Notes under the pieces: generated by a model
The model's input: the letters and a program-made list of their open reading frames with translations, nothing else
What the model was told of the DNA's origin: nothing
Database searches by the model: none
Shown: one piece after another, positions 45,601 through 55,030 of the stretch
Layout: every line of letters begins with the position of its first letter
Position numbering within the stretch: the stretch's first letter is position 1
Origin: G963556115 sp963675945
GTDB taxonomy: Bacteria; Planctomycetota; SZUA-567
Reading direction: 5' to 3'
Assembly: GCA_963675945.1 (NCBI GenBank)
Contig: OY780932.1
Location: forward strand, 1-64,000
DNA length: 64,000 nt
Position numbers and translations under genes: made by a program

Positions 45601-47865
45601 CTACGAGATTAGTGAAAGGACATTCTGGCTGAGCTGATTGGCCTGAGCCAGCATAGAGGTTCCCGCCTGTACCATTATCTGATTCTTGGAGAACTCGGTA
45701 GACTCTGTAGCCATATCGGAATCACGAATATACGACTCAGTCTTGGTGATATTCTCAATCGCAACATTGAGATTATTAACATTTGTATCCAGGAGATTGT
45801 ACTCCCAAGCGCCAATATCAGCCCGCATCTCGGTAACATCCTGTATTGCCTGATCAATAATCCGCAGTGAATCCACCGGATTATCCGCCAATGCCGCACT
45901 CCCACCCGACAGAAGATCATTCAATGAGTACATCGACTCCTTATCCTTGCCCCAGACTCGGCCGATATCGACTGCGGTCATGGATTTCAAGCCGATTACC
46001 GTCCGCTCCTCTTCACCCGACCCTTCACCGAGCTGGAACTGCATCCCACCACTAAAGGAATCTGCGGTCTCGGTAGTCGAGCCGGTAGCGTGGCAGATAA
46101 GGTTATCCTTATCATCTGCCTGATAGATAAGTTCTCCTGCCCGTGTTCCATAGGTTCCCCGATCATACCCAACCGCAGCAATAGTCGTCGTCCCGATATC
46201 TCCCTGGTTAAAGACCAGTTTAGTGTTCGCGTCAAGATTGGCCGCCACCCCACTTATACCGTTCAGAGCCATCTCCTGCCCATTTACTGATATCCGAGCA
46301 TCCGCCCCATAATCCCGATACTTCGCCCCGGTAAGTCCTGCATCCAGAAGATGCGTATTACCTGTAGCATCGATATAATTCCATATCGCCCCCTGCTGCT
46401 GATCGACCTCGATGTACTCACTGCTTCCATACTCAATTGTCGACATTCTCGCTGCCAGCATTGTTGATTTAATTGAGGTCTCCACAGTCGTATTCTGATT
46501 AATACCACCGATATTGAATGTTCCGTACAGCCCTGTATCATACCCGGTATCCTCGTCCACTGTCGCATACAGACGCACCGCCTGAGTCGCCCCCGAGAGA
46601 TCCAGCCCCATTGCACTCTGCGCTACCAGCGACTCATCGCTCATATCCTGGCTGGAATAGAGTCCTACCTGGCAATTCCGCCCGACATTCTCACTGCTCA
46701 CCTTGACAAAGATCTCACCGGTCGCCGAAGTATTATGACCCAAGTCAATTCCGCTAAGATATGACCCATTAAGCGCAAAGGTCTCGACGCCATCCATCTC
46801 CATCGCCGTTACCACATCCGACATATCCACCCCCTGTGCATGCGCTTTACCAGACACAGTACTGGTGACATCCTCTTGCATATAATCTAACTGAATAACC
46901 GCGGTATAACCCGCCACCTCAGAGCCATCACGTTGAATAGTAAGAATGTTATTGAGTCCGGAATTATTTACCGCCCTGGCAGTAGAGGTGAGCGCCGCCC
47001 CGGCAAACTCTCCTTTCGCCACCGCCATAGTCATCTGCTGATCCTTATAGACGGTATACTTATTACTATCCTCCATCTTCAGGTAGACCCTGCCCAATCC
47101 ATCGGTATTATACCCGGCGACAATCTCTCCATCGGTACTTACCGGCACCTCCGAAGCCCCTACTCCACTCACCCCTGCGCCACCATACACCGTCGCCGCC
47201 GACGCCGCAAAGACGCTGGTCGAATCAATGAGCTCGCTCTGTACCATCCCTGCCGCCACAGCCCCAGAATTTATCACACTCGAACCGCTAAAGCCCGAAC
47301 CCGCAGGACCGGAAGCAATCGTTATAGTGATCTCATCACCATTCTCAAAATTCCCGTAAAGGCTAGTCGTATCCCGGGTATTATTACTATCATCATAAAA
47401 AGCATTTACCGCATCCTCAATAAAATGATCGCGCCACGAATCATCATCATTGAGTATAGCCCCGTCTCTGGTTCCGGAAGCATAGACATAACCACTGGAG
47501 CTGGTATTGCTGTATGACATCAATCCATTATGCCCATACAGATCTTGCGGATGATCAAAACCAAAGACATGCCCCAGCTCATGCATTATCACATCGTAGA
47601 AATTGATATTTGTTCCCCCGCCGGTACTAACCTTGGCATCCATATTGATAGTACTGCCATCCGACGCCTGAATATCCCACGAGTCATTGGAGTCAAAGAT
47701 CAACGCCCCGAATTTGGTATTACTATCCCCGGCATAACCGCCCACCGCCGCGACCCCAGCTTCTTTGCTACTGGTCTCTTCAAGATTGGTCATACCCATA
47801 CGGATGGTATTGGTATAGTCTATTGCCGTATCCACTACCGCGCCCAGCGGATCGTCCCCATCCAC
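45601..47865 (-). CDS. fliC: Protease-flagellin, C-terminal part: metzincin domain and flagellin C-domain
   Basis: This frame (754 codons from a GTG that is probably not a real start) continues the flagellin gene of 47835-49541 after a frameshift at 47996-47999. The beginning is a zinc-metalloprotease domain. The motif HELGHVFGFDH has three His ligands, the catalytic Glu and the family Gly, and GLMSYS ten residues on can be the Met-turn. The middle 450 residues are a variable surface region. The last 70 or so residues are the conserved flagellin D1/D0 C-domain (IENITKTESYIRDSDMATES, then ending SMLAQANQLSQNVLSLIS). Repaired, the whole protein has 1313 residues with zinc ligands at His654, His658 and His664. 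A filament-displayed protease is the likely role. Confidence 0.85.
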   Translation of the reverse strand: MDGDDPLGAVVDTAIDYTNTIRMGMTNLEETSSKEAGVAAVGGYAGDSNTKFGALIFDSNDSWDIQASDGSTINMDAKVSTGGGTNINFYDVIMHELGHVFGFDHPQDLYGHNGLMSYSNTSSSGYVYASGTRDGAILNDDDSWRDHFIEDAVNAFYDDSNNTRDTTSLYGNFENGDEITITIASGPAGSGFSGSSVINSGAVAAGMVQSELIDSTSVFAASAATVYGGAGVSGVGASEVPVSTDGEIVAGYNTDGLGRVYLKMEDSNKYTVYKDQQMTMAVAKGEFAGAALTSTARAVNNSGLNNILTIQRDGSEVAGYTAVIQLDYMQEDVTSTVSGKAHAQGVDMSDVVTAMEMDGVETFALNGSYLSGIDLGHNTSATGEIFVKVSSENVGRNCQVGLYSSQDMSDESLVAQSAMGLDLSGATQAVRLYATVDEDTGYDTGLYGTFNIGGINQNTTVETSIKSTMLAARMSTIEYGSSEYIEVDQQQGAIWNYIDATGNTHLLDAGLTGAKYRDYGADARISVNGQEMALNGISGVAANLDANTKLVFNQGDIGTTTIAAVGYDRGTYGTRAGELIYQADDKDNLICHATGSTTETADSFSGGMQFQLGEGSGEEERTVIGLKSMTAVDIGRVWGKDKESMYSLNDLLSGGSAALADNPVDSLRIIDQAIQDVTEMRADIGAWEYNLLDTNVNNLNVAIENITKTESYIRDSDMATESTEFSKNQIMVQAGTSMLAQANQLSQNVLSLIS
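47551..47583 (-). other. Metzincin-type zinc-binding motif HELGHVFGFDH
   Basis: The 11-residue HExxHxxGxxH motif is encoded at 47583-47551, with a Met-turn candidate (GLMSYS) shortly after. The preceding segment (ALIFDSNDSWDIQ, NFYDVIM) resembles the active-site strand and helix of matrixin-like (M10) proteases. Confidence 0.8.
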
Positions 47866-49541
47866 CCCGTCATTGAGCGCCCCGTTGCTGTAATTGAAGG
47901 TAACATTGAACCCGGCGCTAGAGAAAGCTGCCTGCCACTCCGCGAGTGCCTGCTGAATATTATACTCGATCGCCGCCAGTGCTTCTGCCGAAGTTCCCCG
48001 GAGATATTGAACTGACTGGCAAGCCCGGCAGTATCGATAGCAATGGTATTGCCCGCCCCCAGCATCTTCGCACTCTCAACATCAGTAACCAGGTCAAAAT
48101 TAATATTCCCGCCGATCTCCGCCGCATCCTTCCAGATACCGTTACCGGCAAACGGTCTAGTTGCATCGGCCGGATCGGAGAGGGTGGTAGCTGCCGGTAC
48201 CACACTGTCATACCCGAGGAAGATTGTACCGGTTGTAGAGACATTCTGATCCAGAGTAATCTCAAGTTTATCCCCAGACGAGAAGCTCGAGAGGTCTACC
48301 GCGACCGAATTGAGTTGCTGCCCACTCTGATTATAAGCATTGAGCTGGTTTCCTCCGCCCTCGATCTTGAGAGTTATCTTATTGTCGGTATAGTCTGCGG
48401 CAACAAGATTAGCAAACTGCATAGTTATAACCTCATTGATATTATCGTTACCGGTAGTGGTAAAAGAAGAAGCTCCGGCCGGAGTCGCCGACAGGCTATA
48501 CGCATAAGAGGTTGTACCCGCCGGGGAGAGGCTCTCCCCGGCCAATGCAATCGCCGACAAACCGCCTGCAGTAACAATATTACCTTCTGCATTCCGCTGG
48601 AAAAAATCCATAGAGCCGCTGGCATGAGCATCGCCGAGTGAGATCTCACCCGTTGTCATTCCCGTCCCGAATGCACTCACTCCCCCTATACCGTCTCCAT
48701 AAGTATGGATAGAGGCATCAGACTTTGTCGCTTCGACATCGGCATCATAGATGAGTGTCGCCTCTACCCCGGTGGAATCTTTTACGCTATTCACCGCCTC
48801 AACCATCTCCCCGATATGCGTACCGCTAGCAAAGGAGAAATACCTGCTACCCTCTCCGCCGCCCAGAGTAAAGGCCTGATCCGCCGTAAAACTAAAGTCA
48901 GAAGTATCTATCTGAGTCGCAGCCGAGTTGACCGCACTCAATTCCACAAAGCCCTTCTGCGCCTCATTCTCACCAGTATCACTACTGGCGTAGGCAAAAT
49001 TAATCCGGTAATCATCCTTTTTATATATCTGGGTATAGTCGGTCAACTCATCATTGAGCAGCTTCATATCCAGGGTATTATCGATTCTGGTAATGGTATC
49101 AGCTTCAATCTTCTTGTTTCCATTCAAGAGAAATTCATCAGAGTACTTGGTTGTTCTGGCTATACGGTCTATGGTCTGGATGGAAGAATCAAGTTCGGCC
49201 TGATCGGCCGCGACCTGTTCCTGGCTGGTAACGCCATTATTAGCGGAATGAATAGCGAGCTGGCGCATCTTTTTCAGAATATTACTCATCTCACTGAGCG
49301 CTCCCTCAGCGATACTCAGAACATTCTCCGCCTCCTGAGTGTTCTGCACGGCACGCTTCAAACCGATATTCTGAGCCCGTAGCTGCTCAGAAATCACAAA
49401 ACCTGCAGGATCATCCTTGGCGGTATTTATCTTATACCCCGTGGACAAGCGTGTCAGCGACTCGGAGAGGCTGGCATTATTCGTGGTGAGCGAATTCTGT
49501 GCCGCCAACGAGTTCAGATTATTGGCAATAATCATAGCCAT
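47835..49541 (-). CDS. fliC: Protease-flagellin, N-terminal part: flagellin N-domain and variable region
   Basis: The 568-codon frame begins with the conserved flagellin D0/D1 N-domain. It has MAMIIANNLNSLAAQNSL, LSTGYKINTAKDDPAGFVIS, NTQEAENVLSIAEGALSEM and IDRIARTTKYSDEFLLNG. A variable region of about 350 residues follows. Up to about residue 513 the translation looks genuine. After that it becomes Arg/Ser/Trp-rich nonsense and stops, while the natural continuation lies one frame over (see 45601-47865). A one-base deletion in the run of four C at 47996-47999 explains the break. Whether this is a sequencing error, a phase-variable tract or a true mutation cannot be decided here. Without repair the cell would make no complete filament protein from this gene. 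Confidence 0.88.
   Translation of the reverse strand: MAMIIANNLNSLAAQNSLTTNNASLSESLTRLSTGYKINTAKDDPAGFVISEQLRAQNIGLKRAVQNTQEAENVLSIAEGALSEMSNILKKMRQLAIHSANNGVTSQEQVAADQAELDSSIQTIDRIARTTKYSDEFLLNGNKKIEADTITRIDNTLDMKLLNDELTDYTQIYKKDDYRINFAYASSDTGENEAQKGFVELSAVNSAATQIDTSDFSFTADQAFTLGGGEGSRYFSFASGTHIGEMVEAVNSVKDSTGVEATLIYDADVEATKSDASIHTYGDGIGGVSAFGTGMTTGEISLGDAHASGSMDFFQRNAEGNIVTAGGLSAIALAGESLSPAGTTSYAYSLSATPAGASSFTTTGNDNINEVITMQFANLVAADYTDNKITLKIEGGGNQLNAYNQSGQQLNSVAVDLSSFSSGDKLEITLDQNVSTTGTIFLGYDSVVPAATTLSDPADATRPFAGNGIWKDAAEIGGNINFDLVTDVESAKMLGAGNTIAIDTAGLASQFNISGELRQKHWRRSSIIFSRHSRSGRQLSLAPGSMLPSITATGRSMTGWMGTIRWAR
47996..47999 (-). other. Apparent frameshift site in the protease-flagellin
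   Basis: A run of four C (G on the coding strand). Adding one base joins the two frames as NISGGTSAEALAAIEYN. No classical -1 slippery heptamer is present, so programmed frameshifting is not favoured. Confidence 0.75.
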
Positions 49542-49960
49542 ACAATCAATCTTCCATGAATAATATTACTTGAGACAGCCTCCATGCTGCCCCGAATGCC
49601 CTACCCCAACACAACCGCACTACCTGCGACCACAGCATTAGCGATAATCTGCAGACCTGACATCAGTCCGCAGTATAACGTGAAAAGATAGAATTCTATA
49701 ATATATTAACGGCATTATGGTAAAAATCTTGACTGCCGCTACTTCAAGCACCAAGCCAAGCCAGCGACAATAAGTACATAATCTCATTATATCCAACAGC
49801 ATAATTCGCACTAAATTACTATTAACTAACTGATTATAAAACACATAACCAGCATAATCCCAGAATAGTCACTGCGTTGCTTTTAATCCAATCTTTATCC
49901 ACTCTACCAACCGCAAGTAATTACCTTACTTAAACGGGACAATTGCCTATCATAAATAAC
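49542..49960 (-). promoter_or_regulatory. Upstream region of the flagellin gene
   Basis: About 420 bases between the flagellin start and the next gene's stop, both on the minus strand. No supported gene. No clear sigma-28 (TAAA-N15-GCCGATAA) or sigma-54 element was recognised on the minus strand, so the promoter class is open. Confidence 0.35.
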
Positions 49961-50425
49961 TCAAAGCAACCTCAAAATTTGAGCATATTCTATCCCGCTG
50001 CGTACATGGACACACGCTACCCCCTCCTGCTCAACTTCGTCGATATTTCTACGTTCATCATCAAAGAAGAGCATCTCAGAATAAGCACAGCCCAGCCGCT
50101 GTTTAAGTTGAGCAAAATGCGCGATTTTCGACCCCGGAAAGATCAGAATCTCAGCAAAGTACGAGCTCAATTCGAATTTATCCAGAGCCTCCCGCGCCCA
50201 ATCCCCAGCACTTGAGCGCGACGCTACGGCAAGGGTATACCCCGCTGCCACCAATTCCGCAATTATCCGACGACTATCGGCAAACAAGGCCAACCTGTCC
50301 CCATCCCGATCCACCAGTACATCCCGGCTCAATCTGGAGAATGGAGACCCGGCAGACATATCTATCCAGGTATTTACACACCACCATAAAGTCTGATCCA
50401 GATCAAAAACAATAACTCGATACAT
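49961..50425 (-). CDS. Magnesium-dependent phosphatase-1-like HAD phosphatase
   Basis: A 154-residue HAD-superfamily phosphatase of the MDP-1 type. Motif I is VFDLDQTLW (nucleophile and acid Asp), followed by a Trp-rich stretch typical of MDP-1. Motif II is VASRSS, motif III GSKIAHF with its Lys, and motif IV FFDDERRN. The ATG at 50425 has GGAG upstream and starts MYRVIVFDLD; an in-frame start at 50458 is less likely. MDP-1 proteins may act on phosphotyrosine or glycated protein phosphates. The substrate here is unknown. Confidence 0.85.
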   Translation of the reverse strand: MYRVIVFDLDQTLWWCVNTWIDMSAGSPFSRLSRDVLVDRDGDRLALFADSRRIIAELVAAGYTLAVASRSSAGDWAREALDKFELSSYFAEILIFPGSKIAHFAQLKQRLGCAYSEMLFFDDERRNIDEVEQEGVACVHVRSGIEYAQILRLL

Positions 50426-50631
50426 ACAAAACTCCCAATTGCTGCAGGCAGTACCCACAAACCAGCTTCCACCCCTTGTCCATTGATTAATAACTATAAT
50501 CCTGATAATACCATATTATTTGCTTTAATACTACATTTAGCTTTACTCTCCATATTAAACAATATATAATTATAATAGTTTCAACTTTAATCGTTCATAT
50601 ATATACTCGCGCTTATTGAGGATTCAACCAT

Positions 50632-51117
50632 ATGTTACCAGAAGAAATAACCATTTCCGCAGCAAACTTTGAAGACCAGGGAAAACTGGCAGAATATCTG
50701 ATAGAAATGTTTTACGCAGAACTGCAAAACATCAACGATATCGCCGCCGGCAATGGCATGCCCAAGCTTGATATCAAGGAAGAGTTACTTGCTGCCGATG
50801 ATTTTTACTTCTCAACAGTCGAACTCATGGACTGCTGCATACTAGCCAAAGACAAGGAGAAGATAATCGGGGTCTGCTGTGTCAACCCGTATACCTCAAC
50901 CTTACAATACCTCTCGGTAAAGAACGACTATAGGCGTAAAGGTATCGGTAGCAGAATTCTCTCCCTCGGCAAGAAGGTTTTATCCGGGCGTAGCTGTTCA
51001 CATATTAAACTAGACATCCCGGAGAGCCTATCCAATGAAGCGACTCTGTCCTTCTTCGAAAAGAACAAGGTATTCTTAGTAGCAAGAAATATCTTATTGA
51101 GTGGCAAAATCTTTTAA
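50632..51117 (+). CDS. GNAT-family N-acetyltransferase
   Basis: A 161-residue protein with the GNAT fold. The strand LQYLSVKNDYRRKGIGSRIL carries the acetyl-CoA pyrophosphate loop RRKGIG at about residue 103. N-terminal (YLIEMFYAELQNI) and C-terminal (NEATLSFFEKNKV) helices fit the family. The acceptor is unknown. It stands alone upstream of murA, 150 bases away. Confidence 0.82.
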   Translation: MLPEEITISAANFEDQGKLAEYLIEMFYAELQNINDIAAGNGMPKLDIKEELLAADDFYFSTVELMDCCILAKDKEKIIGVCCVNPYTSTLQYLSVKNDYRRKGIGSRILSLGKKVLSGRSCSHIKLDIPESLSNEATLSFFEKNKVFLVARNILLSGKIF

Positions 51118-51267
51118 CGAAATTTCAGCTACAACCCGCATGAAATCATGTTTGCTTTTTTTATTGATTACGCTTCGGTAATTGTTGACAAGATAACCCA
51201 TAAACCTAAAATACAAAGTACCAAATCGCTATAGACAATTTTCTAGAGAGAAAGAATAGATTCAACG

Positions 51268-52551
51268 ATGAGTAAATTCCAAATAGAGGGTGGACATCCA
51301 ATATCCGGAACCATTAAAGCCTCAGGAAATAAGAATTCAGCGCTACCAGCTATTGCCGCAACCCTGCTCAGCGAAAAACCGACAACCCTCCAGAATGTCC
51401 CGATGATAGGCGATGTTCTAGCCTTATTCAATATTATCGAAGAGATGGGCGCAAAGGTAAGCCTCAACCAGCAGGAGAATAGCGCCAGCGTAGACACTAG
51501 TAAGATCAGGGTTGCCGAGATCAAGTCCGAACTCTGCCGCCGACTCCGTGGCAGTATCTTATTGGCCGCACCGCTACTCTACCGCTGCAAAGAAGTTGAG
51601 TTACCCTTCCCCGGCGGCGACCGTATCGGAAGGCGTCGAATCGACACCCACCTATTAGCACTTGAACAACTCGGAGCCAAGATTGAGGTTGGATCCGGCA
51701 TTAGAATTACCGCCCCCAATGGACTTAGCGGCGCCGAAATCCTACTGGATGAAGCTAGTGTGACTGCTACCGAGAATACCGTAATGGCTGCGGCAATTGC
51801 CCAGGGCAGGACGGTAATCTCCAATGCCGCCTGCGAACCTCACGTCCAAGAACTCTGCCTCTTACTACGTTCAATGGGCGCAGATATTGAAGGTATCGGC
51901 ACTAACCGCCTCATTATCCATGGAGTACAGAGCCTGGGCGGAGGCAACCTCAGAATCGGCGCGGATTATCTGGAGGTAGCCAGCCTCATGACCCTGGCCG
52001 CCATGACCGGAGGGGAACTACTCATCAAAGACGCCTCGCCAGAGTACCTGCCGATGATTCTTCAGAGATTCAAACGTCTGGGGATCATCGCCGACATCAA
52101 GGGAAATGATTTACTGGTACACCGCAATCAACCACTCGAGATAATCAATGACTACCGCGGAGCTGTTCCCCGCCTGGATGACGCCCCCTGGCCGGGGTTT
52201 CCTGCCGACCTCACCAGTGTTGCACTGGTTGGAGCCACAAGGAGTAAAGGTAGCGTCATTATCCACGAAAAGATGTTTGAAAGTCGCCTCTTCTTTGTCG
52301 ACCAGCTTATAGAGATGGGAGCCCAGATCGTCCTCTGCGACCCACATAGAGCGGTAGTCATCGGTAGCAGCAGGTTACAGAGTGCCAACATAACCAGTCC
52401 GGACATCCGAGCCGGTATGGCTCTGCTCATCGCCAGCCTCTGTGCCGACGGAGTAAGTACGATAGACAACATCCAACAGATTGACAGAGGGTATGAGAGA
52501 ATTGATGAACGTCTGAAACCTCTGGGTGCGCGCATTGAGCGTATTTCCTGA
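51268..52551 (+). CDS. murA: UDP-N-acetylglucosamine 1-carboxyvinyltransferase, fosfomycin-insensitive type
   Basis: A 427-residue enzyme of the first committed step of peptidoglycan synthesis, adding enolpyruvate from PEP to UDP-GlcNAc. The substrate residues Lys-Asn are in GTIKASGNKNSALPA. The flexible catalytic loop reads PGGDRIGRRRIDTH, with Asp118 where most MurA proteins have the fosfomycin-reactive Cys. Asp at this place is known to keep activity and give natural fosfomycin resistance in several lineages. The C-terminal RAGMALLIASLCADGVSTI with its Arg is typical. The next gene starts only 22 bases later. Confidence 0.96.
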   Translation: MSKFQIEGGHPISGTIKASGNKNSALPAIAATLLSEKPTTLQNVPMIGDVLALFNIIEEMGAKVSLNQQENSASVDTSKIRVAEIKSELCRRLRGSILLAAPLLYRCKEVELPFPGGDRIGRRRIDTHLLALEQLGAKIEVGSGIRITAPNGLSGAEILLDEASVTATENTVMAAAIAQGRTVISNAACEPHVQELCLLLRSMGADIEGIGTNRLIIHGVQSLGGGNLRIGADYLEVASLMTLAAMTGGELLIKDASPEYLPMILQRFKRLGIIADIKGNDLLVHRNQPLEIINDYRGAVPRLDDAPWPGFPADLTSVALVGATRSKGSVIIHEKMFESRLFFVDQLIEMGAQIVLCDPHRAVVIGSSRLQSANITSPDIRAGMALLIASLCADGVSTIDNIQQIDRGYERIDERLKPLGARIERIS

Positions 52552-52573
52552 GCCCAGCTATAGAGAGAGATTA

Positions 52574-54055
52574 ATGAAAGATCCCGAAGAACCTGTAATC
52601 TGTGAAAGGAGTGAACATAATATTTCCCGTAGGGATATAGACGCCGATGCGCTTAAAGTACTCTACAGACTCGCAAGACATGACCATATTGCCTACCTGG
52701 TCGGCGGCAGTGTACGTGATCTACTTCTGGGACGCACCCCTAAAGACTTCGATGTAAGTACCGACGCCAGCCCTAATCAAATCCGTAAAATGTTCCGCAA
52801 CTGCTTTTTAATCGGCCGCCGCTTCAGACTTGCCCACATAAAATACGGTAATAAGATAATTGAAACCAGCACCTTCAGACGCCAACCCCAACCCGATAAC
52901 GGCGAACTCCTGCAGCTGGATGATAATGAATTCGGAACCCCGGAAGAGGACGCCAAAAGGCGAGATTTCACCATTAATGGTCTATTTTATAATGTTGAAA
53001 ATTTTTGTATTATTGATTATGTAGGTGGACTCAAAGATCTACAGAAGCGTACTATACGCTCCATCGGCGATCCTGAAATACGCTTTCAGGAAGATCCCGT
53101 ACGTATGGTAAGAGCTGTGCGTTTTGCCTCTCGACTCGGATTTAACATTGAAAAGAATACCTTCAATGCAATTATGAAATATGCTCCGGAACTGGCAAAA
53201 GCCTCTGCCCCGCGCCTGCTTGAAGAGATCTATCGTCTCTTTGCCTTCAATTCCGGCAAGCAAGCTATAAAACTACTCTACGAGACAACCCTGCTCAAAG
53301 TTATCAGCCCCGAACTTGATGCGTATATTACCAAGGCTCTAGCTTCAGGCCAGGAACCACTTATCTGGAATTTTTTAGAGGCACTGGATCGGGGAGATCT
53401 AATCGTCAATGAAACCAGCAATGCACTCATGCTCGCCAGTATGTTCTTTCCCGCCATGCTGGCAAGAATAGACAAATCAGATTCAGCAATCACGCAGAAA
53501 AAACTGCTTGCAAGCTTTATTGACCTTGGCCTACCCTTTCTGGAGCGTTTCCGAGTTCCCAGACGAACCAAGGAGAAGCTAGTAAAAATTCTTACCCTGC
53601 AACATCGCTTCATGAGTAAGAATCGGCGTAGCTTCAACAAAGTGCGCTTTGCTGCAACAGGCTGGTTTCTGGACTCTTTAGCTCTGCATGAACTCTACCT
53701 TACCGCTGCCGGCAAAGACTTCTCACGCGCTGATGAATGGCGCAGACTATGGGAACAACGTCAGGAAGAGTTGGAGATTGAGAACAGAGAGGAGACAGAT
53801 ACCACAGAGAAAAAATCACGCCGCAGGCGTAATAAGCAGAGGCGAAACAAGCGTAAAAAAAAGACTGAACTTGATAATTCAGTACCTGTAGACACCGCTC
53901 CAGCCACACCAGTTCCGGATACGGCAAAACACCCCAAGCGCCTCGACGATCTAAGCCTTTCTCCGCATAACCCAGAGAAGAGACTTAATCCAGCGAAACC
54001 GCTAAATCCCATGATTATAATGCAAGAGATGGCCAAGCGAAACAGGAATTGCTAA
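52574..54055 (+). CDS. pcnB: Poly(A) polymerase I / CCA-adding enzyme family protein
   Basis: A 493-residue class II nucleotidyltransferase. The start at 52574 follows GAGAGAG. The catalytic head has YLVGGSVRDLLLGRTPKDFD, with the GGS and DxD metal motif, then KRRDFTINGLFYN, RTIRSIGDPEIRFQEDP and VRMVRAVRFASRLGF. The long form, the RFRLAHI stretch and a C-terminal Arg/Lys-rich tail (RRRRNKQRRNKRKKK) favour poly(A) polymerase over a CCA-adding enzyme, but the two are hard to tell apart. Its stop lies one base from the convergent gene's stop at 54057, leaving no room for a terminator. Confidence 0.88.
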   Translation: MKDPEEPVICERSEHNISRRDIDADALKVLYRLARHDHIAYLVGGSVRDLLLGRTPKDFDVSTDASPNQIRKMFRNCFLIGRRFRLAHIKYGNKIIETSTFRRQPQPDNGELLQLDDNEFGTPEEDAKRRDFTINGLFYNVENFCIIDYVGGLKDLQKRTIRSIGDPEIRFQEDPVRMVRAVRFASRLGFNIEKNTFNAIMKYAPELAKASAPRLLEEIYRLFAFNSGKQAIKLLYETTLLKVISPELDAYITKALASGQEPLIWNFLEALDRGDLIVNETSNALMLASMFFPAMLARIDKSDSAITQKKLLASFIDLGLPFLERFRVPRRTKEKLVKILTLQHRFMSKNRRSFNKVRFAATGWFLDSLALHELYLTAAGKDFSRADEWRRLWEQRQEELEIENREETDTTEKKSRRRRNKQRRNKRKKKTELDNSVPVDTAPATPVPDTAKHPKRLDDLSLSPHNPEKRLNPAKPLNPMIIMQEMAKRNRNC

Positions 54056-54056
54056 T

Positions 54057-54995
54057 CTACAACGGTCTACAGATAAAGGATTTATAACTACTCTGGATCA
54101 TTTTTCCTTCAATCAGACGCATTTCCACATCGAGAATAGTGTCGAGCAGACGCAGCGTATCACTATCCGTGCCGGTAAAGCGCTGATAGATCTCAATCAT
54201 CAAGGGAGCAAGGATCGTTCCTCCCAGCGGTATCTCCTCCATAATCTTGAAATGAAAATTAATCATTTTCTCAATATCTTCTGATTTAACCGCTTTATTC
54301 GATTCAAGAATCTGGATATCCTCCATCTGAGTGGATTCAAGCACCGCCAGTCCCCCCGCCTCGTCAATCACCTCCCGGTACTTCTCAGGCAATAACGCCA
54401 AAAATGCATTGACCAGCAGCATCTGTGCGGCAGAGAACTCCAGCCGATTCGGACCAACATACTCCCGCGCTATAAACAGCCCGGATCTGCCCATTACTTT
54501 TTCAATCTCGGTTCCAATATGTTTTACCCCCCGGCAATAATTCAACATATTATCACAGGCAACTATATCAAAAGCGCCCCTGGGTAAAGGGTCGGTATTG
54601 AGCTCCATCTGCCAGCATTCCAACCCTGGGATCCTCTTGTCGAGTAAATTCTCCAGAACCACAGCATCATTATCGACAACCAATACACTCCCGATCTCCT
54701 TATTTTTGATCAGAATCTCCGGCAAATCTTTGGCATATGTCGCCCCTATAACTAGCGCATTCAACTTCCGATGGGGTAACTTGCTCCCCCAACGCGCTAT
54801 CGCATAATCATAAAAAGTTCCATACTTGTCAATATCATTCCCACACTGACGCAGACGCAAGATCTCATGAACTCTGGGTATCTCCAGCCAATTATCGATC
54901 ATACGTCTCGGCACACCACTCCCAGCCGTAGAACTCACCCGCTCCCGTCTGAACACCGCTTTAACTCCATCCACGACTCGCTTCAAAACTGCCAT
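54057..54995 (-). CDS. Predicted SAM-dependent methyltransferase
   Basis: A 312-residue protein with a Rossmann-type core at about residues 75-185. Motif I-like LNALVIGATYAKDL is followed by VLVVDNDAVVLENL (acidic end of strand 2) and FDIVACDNMLNYC (strand 4). The glycine loop is shorter than in classical enzymes. A basic N-terminal segment and a helical C-terminal third complete it. The substrate is unknown. It converges on pcnB with no gap. Confidence 0.65.
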   Translation of the reverse strand: MAVLKRVVDGVKAVFRRERVSSTAGSGVPRRMIDNWLEIPRVHEILRLRQCGNDIDKYGTFYDYAIARWGSKLPHRKLNALVIGATYAKDLPEILIKNKEIGSVLVVDNDAVVLENLLDKRIPGLECWQMELNTDPLPRGAFDIVACDNMLNYCRGVKHIGTEIEKVMGRSGLFIAREYVGPNRLEFSAAQMLLVNAFLALLPEKYREVIDEAGGLAVLESTQMEDIQILESNKAVKSEDIEKMINFHFKIMEEIPLGGTILAPLMIEIYQRFTGTDSDTLRLLDTILDVEMRLIEGKMIQSSYKSFICRPL

Positions 54996-55030
54996 ACCAA
55001 TATAACCCTATATCCTCAGAACTGAACTGA

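Noticed and set aside
47980..48010. Programmed -1 ribosomal frameshift in the flagellin
   Set aside because: No X-XXY-YYZ slippery heptamer is found. A one-base deletion in the C4 run is the simpler explanation.
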